Position numbers and translations under genes: made by a program
Shown here: piece by piece, positions 55,889 through 64,000 of the stretch
Position numbering within the stretch: position 1 is the first letter of the stretch
Layout: each line of letters starts with the position of its first letter
Origin: Rhizobium sp. ARZ01
Lineage (GTDB): Bacteria > Pseudomonadota > Alphaproteobacteria > Rhizobiales > Rhizobiaceae
Direction: 5' to 3'
Assembly: GCF_014851675.1 (NCBI RefSeq)
Contig: NZ_JACVAE010000001.1
Location: forward strand, 1,674,001-1,738,000
DNA length: 64,000 nucleotides
The notes under the pieces: generated by a model
Told to the model about the DNA's origin: nothing
Seen by the model: only the letters and a program-made list of their open reading frames with translations
Database searches by the model: none

Positions 55889-57142
55889 ATGGGGTATGAA
55901 AAGCAAAGACTGAATTATGTGCTGTTCCTCATTGCCGGGGCGGGTCTTGTGAATGTCGCAAGGGCAATGACGCTGTCGTTCCTTGCCATCAAGCTGCAGC
56001 AATCATTCGGTCTCGGACCGGCCATGATCGGCGTGCTCCTGGGTATCGGCCCCTTGGTGGGTGCCGTTGCGGCCCCGTTCGCTGGCTCCCTGTCGGACAA
56101 GGTGGGGCGCAAAACCGTATTGACACTGACCCTCCTCTCCATGGCTCTCGCTATGGCCGGGATGGGGGTCGCCGAAACGGTTCTCGCATTCTGCCTTGCC
56201 CAAATCGTCGCTGCCGTCGCCGTCGCGATAAATGAACCGATTTCACGCGCCCTGATGAGCGACGTATGCCCTGAACAGATGCGGCTGAAGTATTTCTCGT
56301 GGCGCTACACAGCGATAAACTTTGGTTTCGCCGTAGGTCCGCTGATCGGAATCGCCGCAGGTGCCGCGTCCACAACGCTTTTCGTCATTGCAGGCGTTGT
56401 CTATGCAATGTTTGCGCTTGCCTTGCACCTGTTGAAAGTTCCCTTGCATCGGAGCGATGCCGAGCAAGCCACCGCGCCAAGGGTATCGGTTCTTCAGAGC
56501 ATCAGGACCGCGATCCGCGATCCCCGCTTGGCCTTCTTTGTCGGTGGCGGCACCTTGCTGATTGCCGTATACGGCCAATGGTCGGCTACACTGGCTCCGT
56601 ATCTTTCCGGCAACATAGCCGGCGGCGTGGAAATCTTCGCCTATCTTGTCTCCGTCAACGGAGCTGTCGTGCTGCTTGGAAATCCGTTTGCCCGTCGCTT
56701 TATCGAGCGCGCAGGCGCACTGAATGCGCTCGTGATCGGCTGCGTGCTTTTCCTCTTCGGCGAGCTTGGTTTTCTTGCTTCTGCCGGCTTGTGGGGCTTG
56801 GCGATTTCGATGGTCATTTTTACGATTGGAGAAATTCTGGTCGTCCCGTCGGAATACATGCTGGTTGATGGCATCTCGAACGATCGCAACAGGGGCAGCT
56901 ACTTCGGAGCCCATTCATTTTCGACCATCGGCAACTTCGTTGGCCCGACGCTGGGTGGGCTAATGCTGGCTGCTTTTGGCGGCCCCGGAATGTTCCTTCT
57001 CTTTGCGGGATTCGCAGTGATCAGTGCTGCACTGTTTGCCATTGGCACGAGAATGCCGCCACCCAGAGCTTCGATCGAACCTAGCCCGGCAGCCGGATCG
57101 GAAAGCGCAACAGGCCCTCATCTTCGAGGCCTCTACGCCTGA
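55889..57142 (+). CDS. MFS transporter (MdtH-like group)
   Basis: 417 residues with ~12 hydrophobic segments and motif A, GSLSDKVGRKTVLTL, after the second helix. GAGGG lies upstream of ATG 55889. A short hydrophilic C-terminus (PPPRASIEPSPAAGSE) follows. Substrate unknown; drug or sugar efflux are both possible. Not clearly part of the sugar module, although it lies just after the regulator. Codon use seems a little less GC-rich than in its neighbours. Confidence 0.82.
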   Translation: MGYEKQRLNYVLFLIAGAGLVNVARAMTLSFLAIKLQQSFGLGPAMIGVLLGIGPLVGAVAAPFAGSLSDKVGRKTVLTLTLLSMALAMAGMGVAETVLAFCLAQIVAAVAVAINEPISRALMSDVCPEQMRLKYFSWRYTAINFGFAVGPLIGIAAGAASTTLFVIAGVVYAMFALALHLLKVPLHRSDAEQATAPRVSVLQSIRTAIRDPRLAFFVGGGTLLIAVYGQWSATLAPYLSGNIAGGVEIFAYLVSVNGAVVLLGNPFARRFIERAGALNALVIGCVLFLFGELGFLASAGLWGLAISMVIFTIGEILVVPSEYMLVDGISNDRNRGSYFGAHSFSTIGNFVGPTLGGLMLAAFGGPGMFLLFAGFAVISAALFAIGTRMPPPRASIEPSPAAGSESATGPHLRGLYA

Positions 57143-57173
57143 TGCCGTCGCAAAACGCCACTTAAAGAAAAAT

Positions 57174-57198
57174 GCCCGGTCTTGCGACCGGGCCTTTT
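57174..57198. terminator. Bidirectional intrinsic terminator
   Basis: Stem GCCCGGTC / GACCGGGC with loop TTGC, followed by CTTTTGA; an upstream A-run gives minus-strand T's. Separates the MFS gene and convergent gnd. Confidence 0.88.
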
Positions 57199-57219
57199 GA
57201 CTTCAAGCGTCGCCAAATC

Positions 57220-58650
57220 TCAGGTGTTGAGCCCACTGCCCCAGGGACCATGATGGCTGTCCGCGCCGTCGATGCGGTCGAAGCCGTGGGCACCGAAGAA
57301 GTCGCGCTGGGCCTGGATGAGGTTGGCCGTGCCGCGGCCGCGGCGATAGCTGTCGAAGTATCCGAGCGCAGACGCGAGTGCCGGCACGGGCAGTCCGCCG
57401 AGGACCGCAGTGGAAACGACCCGGCGCAGCGCCCCGTCGGTTTCCTTGACCATGGCAGAAAACGCCGGCGTAACGATCAGGTTAGCTGCATCGGGATTTT
57501 TGGTGAAGGCAGTGGTGATCTCGTCAAGGAACTGCGAGCGAATGATGCAGCCGGCGCGCCAGATCCTTGCGATCGTCGGCATCGGCAGTTTCCAGCCGAA
57601 CTCCTTCGAGGCGGCCGCCATCACGGCGAAACCCTGCGCATAGGCGCCGATCTTGGCCGCCAGAAGCGCACTTTCGAGGTCCTTGATGAAGGCCGGCCTA
57701 TCGGAGACCGAAAGCGGAGCCACCGGCGGAAGGCCAAGCACCTTTTCCGCTGCTTCGCGCTCGCCCTTCATCGATGAAATGCTGCGCGCGGCAACGGCCG
57801 CCTCAATCGCGGTGGCCGGAACACCCATATTCTGCGCCTCGATGACCGACCATTTGCCGGTGCCCTTTTGTCCGGCCTTGTCGAGAATCATGTCGACGAT
57901 TGGCTTTCCAGTGATCGGATCGGCGGCTTCCAACACCTTGGCGGTGATTTCGATCAGGTAGGAATTCAGGCGCCCCTTGTTCCAGGCCGAAAATACCTCG
58001 CCGATCTCGCGAGAGCTCATCTTCAATCCGTCACGCAAAATCCCGTAGATTTCGGCGATCATCTGCATGTCGGCGTATTCGATGCCGTTATGGATCGTCT
58101 TGACGAAATGACCGGCGCCGTTCTCGCCGAGCCAGGCGACGCAGGGTTCGCCATTGTACTTCGCGGCGATCGAAGTCAGCACTTTCTCGACGCGCTTCCA
58201 GCTGTCTTCCGTGCCGCCGACCATAATAGAGGGACCGTGACGCGCGCCCTCCTCGCCGCCCGAGACACCCATGCCGATGAAGGTCAGACCGCTGTCCTTC
58301 AGGGTATCGAAGCGGCGCATCGTGTCGCGGAAGTTGGCGTTTCCGGCGTCGATCATGATGTCGTTCTTTGCAAGATGCGGGCGCAACTGCTCCATCTGCT
58401 GATCGACTGCCTCGCCGGCCTTGATCATGATGATGATCGGCCGCGGCGGACGGATGGCGGCAACGAAATCCTCGATCGTGTCGCAGGGCACGATGTTGTC
58501 CTTGAGGGCGCCAGCCTCCTGGTAAAACTCGTGAGTGCGGGCGACAGTCCGGTTGAAGACCGCAATCTTGTTGCCCTTCTCGGCGATATTGAGCGCCAGA
58601 TTCGATCCCATCACGCCGAGACCGATCAAACCGATTTCCGCCTGTGCCAC
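57220..58650 (-). CDS. gnd: 6-phosphogluconate dehydrogenase (decarboxylating)
   Basis: 476 residues. N-terminal GLGVMGSNLALNIAEKG nucleotide site (with NRT, typical of NADP), MGVSGGEEGARHGPSIMVGG, and the catalytic region GAGHFVKTIHNGIEYADMQMIAE, with Lys and Glu. The C-terminal domain (ending near FDSYRRGRGTANLIQAQRDFFGAHGFDRID) is complete. It converts 6-phosphogluconate to ribulose-5-phosphate, CO2 and NADPH. Length is normal (about 470). It is not in the usual zwf-pgl-edd cluster. Confidence 0.95.
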   Translation of the reverse strand: MAQAEIGLIGLGVMGSNLALNIAEKGNKIAVFNRTVARTHEFYQEAGALKDNIVPCDTIEDFVAAIRPPRPIIIMIKAGEAVDQQMEQLRPHLAKNDIMIDAGNANFRDTMRRFDTLKDSGLTFIGMGVSGGEEGARHGPSIMVGGTEDSWKRVEKVLTSIAAKYNGEPCVAWLGENGAGHFVKTIHNGIEYADMQMIAEIYGILRDGLKMSSREIGEVFSAWNKGRLNSYLIEITAKVLEAADPITGKPIVDMILDKAGQKGTGKWSVIEAQNMGVPATAIEAAVAARSISSMKGEREAAEKVLGLPPVAPLSVSDRPAFIKDLESALLAAKIGAYAQGFAVMAAASKEFGWKLPMPTIARIWRAGCIIRSQFLDEITTAFTKNPDAANLIVTPAFSAMVKETDGALRRVVSTAVLGGLPVPALASALGYFDSYRRGRGTANLIQAQRDFFGAHGFDRIDGADSHHGPWGSGLNT

Positions 58651-58830
58651 GTCGCACCTCCATAGGGAAATAGCGCATCATCGGGCGCCGAAGCACTCGT
58701 CGGACAATGCGCATGCCAGTCTTATCGAAGTTCAGGGGGAAAGAACTTCCCGCAACTCCGCCAGCAGTGGTTTTGGCATTCAAATCGATTTACGACAAGG
58801 ACCAGCTTGCAGTTCTGCCCGGACGACAGG

Positions 58831-59013
58831 TCATGGCTGACGATCCTCGGTGCGATGTCCGGGCTTTGCCGTGCCATCACCGTCGTCCAGCACACGCCAG
58901 GCGGCCCCGTCGAGATCCTCGTATTGCCCGCTCTTCATCGACCAGAGAAAGGCCGCAAGGCCGAGGCCGCCAAGTAAGAGCGCAATCGGAATCAGATAGA
59001 TCAGCGTGTTCAT
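58831..59013 (-). CDS. fixS: cbb3-type oxidase assembly protein FixS/CcoS
   Basis: 60 residues. One transmembrane helix (TLIYLIPIALLLGGLGLAAFLW) followed by the conserved MKSGQYEDLDGAAWRVL of CcoS. CcoS is needed for loading haem and copper into cbb3 oxidase. It overlaps fixI by four bases (ATGA) and is the last gene of fixGHIS. Confidence 0.93.
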   Translation of the reverse strand: MNTLIYLIPIALLLGGLGLAAFLWSMKSGQYEDLDGAAWRVLDDGDGTAKPGHRTEDRQP

Positions 59014-61310
59014 GCGGGCCTTACCATTCCGACCGATGGTGTTTGCCGGGCGGCATTGTCTGCCGTTTCAGGCGATCTACCCCTCAACCGGAGCGAATTG
59101 GCCACCACGATGATCGATGACGTCGACATTGCTATGGCCGCAATCAACGGCGTCGCGTGACCAAGGATCGCAACGGGAACCGCAATCACGTTGTAGCCGA
59201 TCGCCAGAGCGAAGTTCTGCTGGATCAGGCGGCCGGCCTTGCGCGATGTATCCAGTGCAAAGGTAACCGCATCGAGCCCGTCGTGCAGGAAGACGAGATC
59301 TGCGGCCTGCCGGCCGATATCGGCGGCGGTCGCCGGTGCCATCGAGACGTGCGCCGCCGAAAGCGCCGGTGCATCGTTGATACCATCGCCGACCATCAGC
59401 ACTTTGTGGCCTGATGAAGCGCATGCTGCAACGGCTTCAGTCTTGTCGCGTGGCGCAAGGCCTGCCCGCCAGCGCTCTGCGCCCAGCATTGAAGCGACCC
59501 GCTCAACCGCAGCCGTCCGGTCACCGGAAAGGATGCCGATCTCGACATGTTGCTTGCGCAGGCTATCCATCGCGTTTCGCGCGCCAGGCCGAAGCCTGTC
59601 CTCGAAGGTGTAGGTTTCAAGCGGCCGATGGTCGAGCGTGAGAACCACCTCCGACATCGCAGAACCATCTTCCCTACTGTCAGCACCACCGCAGGCAAAT
59701 CCGCGATTTCCGAGGCGATAGGTTCCCTCCGGCGTCACCGCTTCGAGACCGCAGCCGGGTATCTCCGTGACCGCATCGATTTGCGGCAACGGGCCGGAGT
59801 AGGCGGCAGCGAGTGCGCCGGACAGCGGATGCCGCGAGTGTCCTGCGATCGCCGCGGCGATCGCGAACGATTGGTTGGTCGGTCGGTGCTCCCCTGCAGT
59901 CGCGACAGAACCCACCCGTCCCACCAATCTCGGCGCTCCCATGGTGAGCGTGCCCGTCTTGTCGAACAATGCCGTGTCGATCTCGGCCAGCCGCTCCATG
60001 GCCGAGCCATCCTTGACCATGATACCGTTGCTGAACAATCGGCCGGCGGCAACCACCTGCACGACCGGCACGGCAAGGCCGAGCGCGCATGGGCAGGTAA
60101 TGATCAGCACCGCAACGGCAACGAGCATCGCGTGCTTCCAGTCGCCATCGTAGAAACCCCAGCCGAAAAAGGAAATCAGGGCGAGCAGGTGCACGGCCGG
60201 CGAATAGTAGGCCGCGGCCCGATCGGCAATGCGGCGGTAGCGGGCACGCCCACCTTCCGCCGCCTCCATCAGGCCGATGACCTCGGCGAGGAACGACTCG
60301 CGCGCCACGGCGGTCGCCTCGACGACAAGCGCGCCCGTAAGGTTTATCACCCCTGCCTCCAGCTGTGTTCCGGGTCGGGCGGTAACCGGCACGCTTTCGC
60401 CGCTGACGAGCGAGCGGTCCACATCACTGGTTCCGGAGACGACGCGAGCATCGACGGCCAGCCGCTCGCCGGCAGCCACCGAGAGCCGATCACCCACCGC
60501 AATCTCCTCAACCGGCCGATACTCACGTGCCCCGTCGGCGGAAATCGCCATGGCGCCGCGTGGCGACAGCCGGGCCAGACCGGTGATGGCGGAGCGTGCG
60601 CGGTCACGCATGACGTGATCCAGCGTCCGGCCGATCAGAAGGAAGAACAGCAGCGTCACCGTTGCATCGAACCACGCGTGCTCGCCGTGATGGATCGTCT
60701 CCCACAACGAAACGCAGTAGGACAAGGTGACCGCGAGGGATATTGGCACGTCCATGTTGGTGTGCCCGTGTTTCAGGGCGCTCCAGGCAGACTTGAAGAA
60801 AAAGCGGCCGGCATAGAGCAGCACGGGACCGGCGATCAACGCGGAGATCCAGTGGAACAGGTCGCGGGTCGAAGCTTCCGCCCCGGACCAGACAGACACG
60901 GACAGCAGCATGATATTCATGGCGGCGAAGCCGGATACGGCTACGGCGCGGATGAGTTGGTTGCGCAACTCGTCGTCACCCGCGAGCGGCGCGGTAAATA
61001 GGTGCGCCGCGTACCCTCTCGAAGCGATCGCTGTCACGATCGTTTTCGGATCGAAGTCCTGCCCCTCATGCCAGCGCACTGAAACCCGTTTCGCCGTGAG
61101 GTTGACGCGCGCGCTTTCGATGCCCCGCAAGGCCGTCAGCGCATCCTCGATCGTCGCAATGCAGGCGCCGCAATGCACTCCCGGTACGCTCAGGTCCGTC
61201 TGGCGCAATCCATCGCCGAGATCGCGGCTGGCGAGCAGAAGCTCTTCCGCCGACGGCATGGCGCCCGCCCCCTCGAGCGCGCCTTCCGTACCGGGTGCGC
61301 AACAACTCAT
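59010..61310 (-). CDS. fixI: Copper-translocating P1B-type ATPase FixI/CcoI
   Basis: 766 residues. Cys-rich start (MSCCAPG), heavy-metal-associated domain with GVHCGACIATIED, eight predicted membrane helices, the CPC motif (CPCALGLAVPVVQV), phosphorylation site DKTGTLTMG and hinge MVGDGINDAPALS. CcoI delivers copper to cbb3 oxidase. It begins inside the fixH stop (ATGA), with AGGAG upstream. Confidence 0.95.
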   Translation of the reverse strand: MSCCAPGTEGALEGAGAMPSAEELLLASRDLGDGLRQTDLSVPGVHCGACIATIEDALTALRGIESARVNLTAKRVSVRWHEGQDFDPKTIVTAIASRGYAAHLFTAPLAGDDELRNQLIRAVAVSGFAAMNIMLLSVSVWSGAEASTRDLFHWISALIAGPVLLYAGRFFFKSAWSALKHGHTNMDVPISLAVTLSYCVSLWETIHHGEHAWFDATVTLLFFLLIGRTLDHVMRDRARSAITGLARLSPRGAMAISADGAREYRPVEEIAVGDRLSVAAGERLAVDARVVSGTSDVDRSLVSGESVPVTARPGTQLEAGVINLTGALVVEATAVARESFLAEVIGLMEAAEGGRARYRRIADRAAAYYSPAVHLLALISFFGWGFYDGDWKHAMLVAVAVLIITCPCALGLAVPVVQVVAAGRLFSNGIMVKDGSAMERLAEIDTALFDKTGTLTMGAPRLVGRVGSVATAGEHRPTNQSFAIAAAIAGHSRHPLSGALAAAYSGPLPQIDAVTEIPGCGLEAVTPEGTYRLGNRGFACGGADSREDGSAMSEVVLTLDHRPLETYTFEDRLRPGARNAMDSLRKQHVEIGILSGDRTAAVERVASMLGAERWRAGLAPRDKTEAVAACASSGHKVLMVGDGINDAPALSAAHVSMAPATAADIGRQAADLVFLHDGLDAVTFALDTSRKAGRLIQQNFALAIGYNVIAVPVAILGHATPLIAAIAMSTSSIIVVANSLRLRGRSPETADNAARQTPSVGMVRPA

Positions 61311-61810
61311 TTTGACTCTCCTGTGACGACCAACCGGATCGTCTGGTGAAAGATCTTTTCACCGCCTCGGACGGTGCTGATGTCCGCGATCCACTGGCCC
61401 GCGGTCATTTCCCTCATGGCAGAGTAGTTGCCTCCACTTTCCGCGACAAGTACGAGCTCGAAATCCTCCCGCTCCTCGACGGGGCGCTTGAAGGTGATCG
61501 TCACGCTGTCTGCCGTGACCGGCGCGCCCTCGCGATCATGTAGACTGTAGCTGACACGACCATCGGCGATGGCAAGCGCGCCCTCCAGTCCGCTTGCCGC
61601 GAAAGCCTTCGCCTGCTCGACTTTGCCGTTGAACTGCTGGCTGGCAACGTAGGTGTTCTGCACGACCAAACCGCTCCAGCTGCTAACCGCATTCCAGGCC
61701 ATGACGACGTTTACGGCGATGATCGTGCCGAAAAACAGCAGCATGATGCCCAGCATGTGCCATCCGGTGAAGACAAACGGCGCCTTTGGGGTCTTGGCGG
61801 TCCGGTTCAT
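61307..61810 (-). CDS. fixH: FixH/CcoH-family assembly protein
   Basis: 167 residues. One transmembrane segment (about 18-41, HMLGIMLLFFGTIIAVNVVMAWNAV) and a periplasmic domain (YVASQQFNGKVEQAKAFAA, then VTITFKRPVEEREDFELVLV, MTAGQWIADISTVRGGEKIFHQTIRLVV). FixH supports cbb3 oxidase maturation. It overlaps fixG and fixI by four bases each. Confidence 0.93.
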   Translation of the reverse strand: MNRTAKTPKAPFVFTGWHMLGIMLLFFGTIIAVNVVMAWNAVSSWSGLVVQNTYVASQQFNGKVEQAKAFAASGLEGALAIADGRVSYSLHDREGAPVTADSVTITFKRPVEEREDFELVLVAESGGNYSAMREMTAGQWIADISTVRGGEKIFHQTIRLVVTGESK

Positions 61811-63387
61811 CGCGTGCCTCCTGGAACATTGAAGTTGGCTTCATATCCGCTGTGCTCGTTGCCCGGCCGGTCTTCGGCCACAAGCCGGAAACCGTCAACC
61901 GCTTCGGCACCAAATTCTTTCGGCAGCGTCACGAAGACTTTCATCGCAGTCACCTTGTCCGGCGACACCGGGATGTTGAAGTGACGGCCGTCGGCGCTCT
62001 CGTGCCCGGCAATGCGCATCGTCGCATTTGGCATCCCCTCGATCGAAAGCGTGATGATGCGAGGCTCCGGGATCATGTTCAGAAGCTTGACCTCGTAGCC
62101 GTTACGCACCGAACCGTCCGATTCGATCACGTATTGCGGATTGCGATCGTGGATCACATTGAGCCCGAGCCGGTCGCGCGAGACGAGGGCGAAGATGAGC
62201 CCAATGCCCGCAAGCGTCCAGATCGCAAGGTAGAACATCGTGCGCGGGCGGAAGACTACGCGCCAGTTGAAATGCTGGACCTTGTCGGAGAAGTTGCCGT
62301 CCGCCTTGCGAACGCGCGCAGGGTCAATCGTCCCTTCACTGTCGGTCGCGATCGCCATATTGGCGGCATAGTCCGAAAGCGTGGCATAAGCGATCAACCC
62401 ACGCTCCTTGCCGATCTTGTCCATGACACTGTCGCATGCATCGATGCAAAGCGCGCAAGTGATGCATTCCAGCTGCTGGCCGTCGCGGATGTCGATGCCC
62501 ATCGGACAGACCGCGACACAGGCATTGCAGTCGACGCAATCGCCCACGCTTTCGCCGGCGGCAATCGCCTTTTTCGCGTGCCGCGAGCGCGGCTCGCCGC
62601 GCCAGTCGTTGTAGGTCACGACCAGAGAACTCTCGTCCACCATCGCGGCCTGGATACGGGGCCACGGGCACATGTAAGTGCAGACCTGTTCGCGCATCAG
62701 CCCGCCGAAAACATAGGTCGTTGCGGTCAGCACGGCGACGGTTATGTAGGCGACCGGCGGGGCATTAACCGTGACGAAGTTCTTGAGCAGCGTGGGGGCA
62801 TCGGCGAAGTAGAAGATCCAGGCACCGCCGGTGGCAACAGCAATCGCAAGCCAGACGATGTGCTTGGCAAAGCGCTTGCGCAGCTTTTCAAGGGTCCAGG
62901 GTCCTGCATCGAGCTTCATTCGCGCATTGCGATCCCCCTCGATCGCCCGCTCGACGACGAGGAAGAGGTCGACCCAGACGGTTTGCGGACAGGCATAGCC
63001 GCACCAGGCGCGCCCGACAGCGGACGTCACCAGGAAGAGCCCGAAACCCGCCATCACGAGAAGGCCCGCGACGAAGAAGAACTCCTGCGGCCAAATCTCG
63101 ATGAAGAAGAAATAAAAGCGGCGACTCGCCAGATCGACCAACACGGCCTGGTCCGGCGCATGCGCGCCGCGATCCCAACGGATCCAGGGCGTCAGATAGT
63201 AGATGCCGAGCGTCACCAGCATCACGATCCACTTGAACTGGCGGAATTGGCCCTCGGCCCGCTTCGGAAAGATCTTCCGCCGCTTCTCGTAAAGCGGCTT
63301 GCGCACCTTGGCGGAATTGACCGCCTCGGCATCGAGCCGCTCGATGGTGGTTTCCTTTTGGGGTTCTAGGGCATTGTATATATTCAT
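61807..63387 (-). CDS. fixG: FixG/CcoG iron-sulfur membrane protein
   Basis: 526 residues from ATG 63387 (AAGGA 11 bases upstream; frame open to 63489). Membrane helices surround Cys-rich clusters: CGYACPQTVW, CTYMCPWPRIQ, and the bacterial ferredoxin pair CVDCNACVAVCPMGID and CITCALCIDACDSV. A C-terminal Ig-like domain (about 420-526) completes it. CcoG is a Cu(II) reductase step in cbb3 assembly. First gene of fixGHIS; an FNR/FixK box lies 52 bases upstream. Confidence 0.95.
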   Translation of the reverse strand: MNIYNALEPQKETTIERLDAEAVNSAKVRKPLYEKRRKIFPKRAEGQFRQFKWIVMLVTLGIYYLTPWIRWDRGAHAPDQAVLVDLASRRFYFFFIEIWPQEFFFVAGLLVMAGFGLFLVTSAVGRAWCGYACPQTVWVDLFLVVERAIEGDRNARMKLDAGPWTLEKLRKRFAKHIVWLAIAVATGGAWIFYFADAPTLLKNFVTVNAPPVAYITVAVLTATTYVFGGLMREQVCTYMCPWPRIQAAMVDESSLVVTYNDWRGEPRSRHAKKAIAAGESVGDCVDCNACVAVCPMGIDIRDGQQLECITCALCIDACDSVMDKIGKERGLIAYATLSDYAANMAIATDSEGTIDPARVRKADGNFSDKVQHFNWRVVFRPRTMFYLAIWTLAGIGLIFALVSRDRLGLNVIHDRNPQYVIESDGSVRNGYEVKLLNMIPEPRIITLSIEGMPNATMRIAGHESADGRHFNIPVSPDKVTAMKVFVTLPKEFGAEAVDGFRLVAEDRPGNEHSGYEANFNVPGGTR

Positions 63388-63438
63388 CGGCGGCACCGTC
63401 CTTCGGTAGCGTTGTGCGCCCGGGTTACCATGCCCTCC

Positions 63439-63452
63439 TTGACTTAAATCAA
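63439..63452 (-). promoter_or_regulatory. FixK/FNR-type box for fixGHIS
   Basis: TTGACTTAAATCAA, a near-perfect anaerobox (TTGAT-N4-ATCAA), centred 58 bases before the fixG start; a transcript beginning ~40 bases downstream would have an 18-base leader. It suggests low-oxygen activation. Confidence 0.75.
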
Positions 63453-63690
63453 CAATGCAGGCCGGATGGGCCTCAAACAGATGCGACAAATCGGCCGGGC
63501 GCCCCGAAGGGTGCTACCGCGCCAACCGCCATCCTCACCGAGAGTGCGGGAATCTATCGCCCAAGCTCCCTTGCCGACCATTTCGGTCACGTGTGGTTCC
63601 ACCACCTAAGCGACCATGTTTGTGGACGCATGTCGGTTGTACCGGACGGCTTTTCAGATGCCATATTGGTGGAGGCCCGGCTCTTCGTCG

Positions 63691-63704
63691 TTGGTCCAGA
63701 TCAA
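63691..63704 (+). promoter_or_regulatory. Second FixK/FNR-like box, facing the SRPBCC gene
   Basis: TTGGTCCAGATCAA has one mismatch to the consensus half-sites and is 118 bases before the SRPBCC start. The 435-base space 63388-63822 contains no gene I can support; the frame at 63455-63760 looks compositional. Confidence 0.45.
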
Positions 63705-63822
63705 ACAGCTGCCTTCGTTTTCTTAAAGCAATGCCACGTCGCCTGCCCTATTCTGTTTGAGAATTCACTGTGTTGCGGCAACCAAGCGCCGTGCGGGACG
63801 TGCGACGCAGCAAGGAGCGATA

Positions 63823-64000
63823 ATGAAAACCCTGCCTTCTCGGATCGTACACCGGTCGATCACCTGCGACTGGCGCAAGGTCTATGCTTTTGCGGCCAAG
63901 CCAGAGAACATGCCGCTCTGGGCCTCTGGTCTGGCTTCGGGGCTGACACCGGACGGCGCAGACTGGATTGCCGACGGGGGACCGATCGGAAAAGTCCGTG
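63823..64000 (+). CDS. SRPBCC-family protein, partial at the window edge
   Basis: Only the first 59 residues are present (MKTLPSRIVHRSITCDWRKVYAFAAKPENMPLWASGLA...). The pattern of a strand, an amphipathic helix (WRKVYAFAAKPENMPLWA) and further strands is typical of the polyketide-cyclase/START-like (SRPBCC) fold. AGGAG is seven bases before ATG 63823. It runs off the window, so length and ligand are unknown. Confidence 0.7.
   Translation, partial: MKTLPSRIVHRSITCDWRKVYAFAAKPENMPLWASGLASGLTPDGADWIADGGPIGKVR

Noticed and set aside
59547..63369. Frames of 484 and 527 residues opposite fixI and fixG
   Set aside because: Antisense shadows of fix genes with intact metal-binding motifs.
63455..63760. 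101-residue frame between the FixK-like boxes
   Set aside because: Arg/Pro/Cys-rich translation without similarity to a family and no ribosome site; the region is better read as regulatory.

Overview
The window looks like chromosomal DNA from an alphaproteobacterium of the Rhizobiaceae, most likely Sinorhizobium/Ensifer. Pointers are high GC with long antisense shadow frames, CckA of the Rhizobiales cell-cycle pathway, a GPR/RgsE-type giant growth-pole protein, a malic enzyme fused to a phosphotransacetylase-like domain, a BluB gene behind a cobalamin riboswitch, and a fixGHIS cluster with a FixK/FNR-type box. Species assignment is an inference from gene content; no search was run. No tRNA, rRNA, CRISPR array, prophage or intact insertion sequence was seen.

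Layout. 0-13.4 kb is a housekeeping block: cckA, a FliO-like membrane protein, dksA (TTG start), a SixA-type phosphatase, the ycjX/ycjF pair, a secreted protein of unknown function, the folP-folB-folK operon and a secreted DUF922-type protein. Behind it lie a likely small RNA with a strong terminator, a 2Fe-2S ferredoxin paired with an unusually short TrxR-like reductase, and a lone Hpt domain protein. 13.9-19.5 kb is one gene for a ~1860-residue membrane-anchored coiled-coil protein of the growth-pole type. 19.8-24.8 kb holds a hydrolase and a complete Mla/MCE-type lipid ABC transporter (STAS-permease, ATPase, MCE protein, auxiliary lipoprotein). 24.9-36.5 kb carries a dipeptide epimerase, an MFS transporter, an LpxH-like phosphoesterase, the malic enzyme, a two-component system behind a small periplasmic protein, a PhyH-type dioxygenase and a DUF2865 protein. 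36.5-44 kb has riboswitch-controlled bluB, a CHASE4-GGDEF cyclase, a TolB-like propeller protein, nadE and an LTA-synthase-family enzyme.

44-57 kb is a carbohydrate module. A LacI-type regulator is divergent from a long minus-strand run: sugar-binding protein, two permeases, ATPase, GH2 beta-mannosidase-like enzyme, TIM-barrel isomerase, Gfo/Idh/MocA dehydrogenase and an aldo/keto reductase. The likely scheme is import of a short beta-mannoside, hydrolysis in the cytoplasm and oxidation or isomerisation of the product. An MFS transporter follows the regulator. 57-64 kb has gnd (6-phosphogluconate dehydrogenase) and fixGHIS, the maturation operon for cbb3 oxidase, with a FixK-type box in front. 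fixNOQP is not visible. A second box-like site precedes a divergent SRPBCC gene cut by the window edge.

Most unusual items: (1) the ferredoxin operon whose reductase keeps both halves of the FAD fold but has lost the whole NADPH-binding domain; (2) the CU-rich ~79-nt sRNA candidate beside it; (3) a CtrA-like box before the giant growth-pole gene; (4) a 13-bp hairpin inside the periplasmic-protein/two-component cluster; (5) the FixK-like box in front of the SRPBCC gene.
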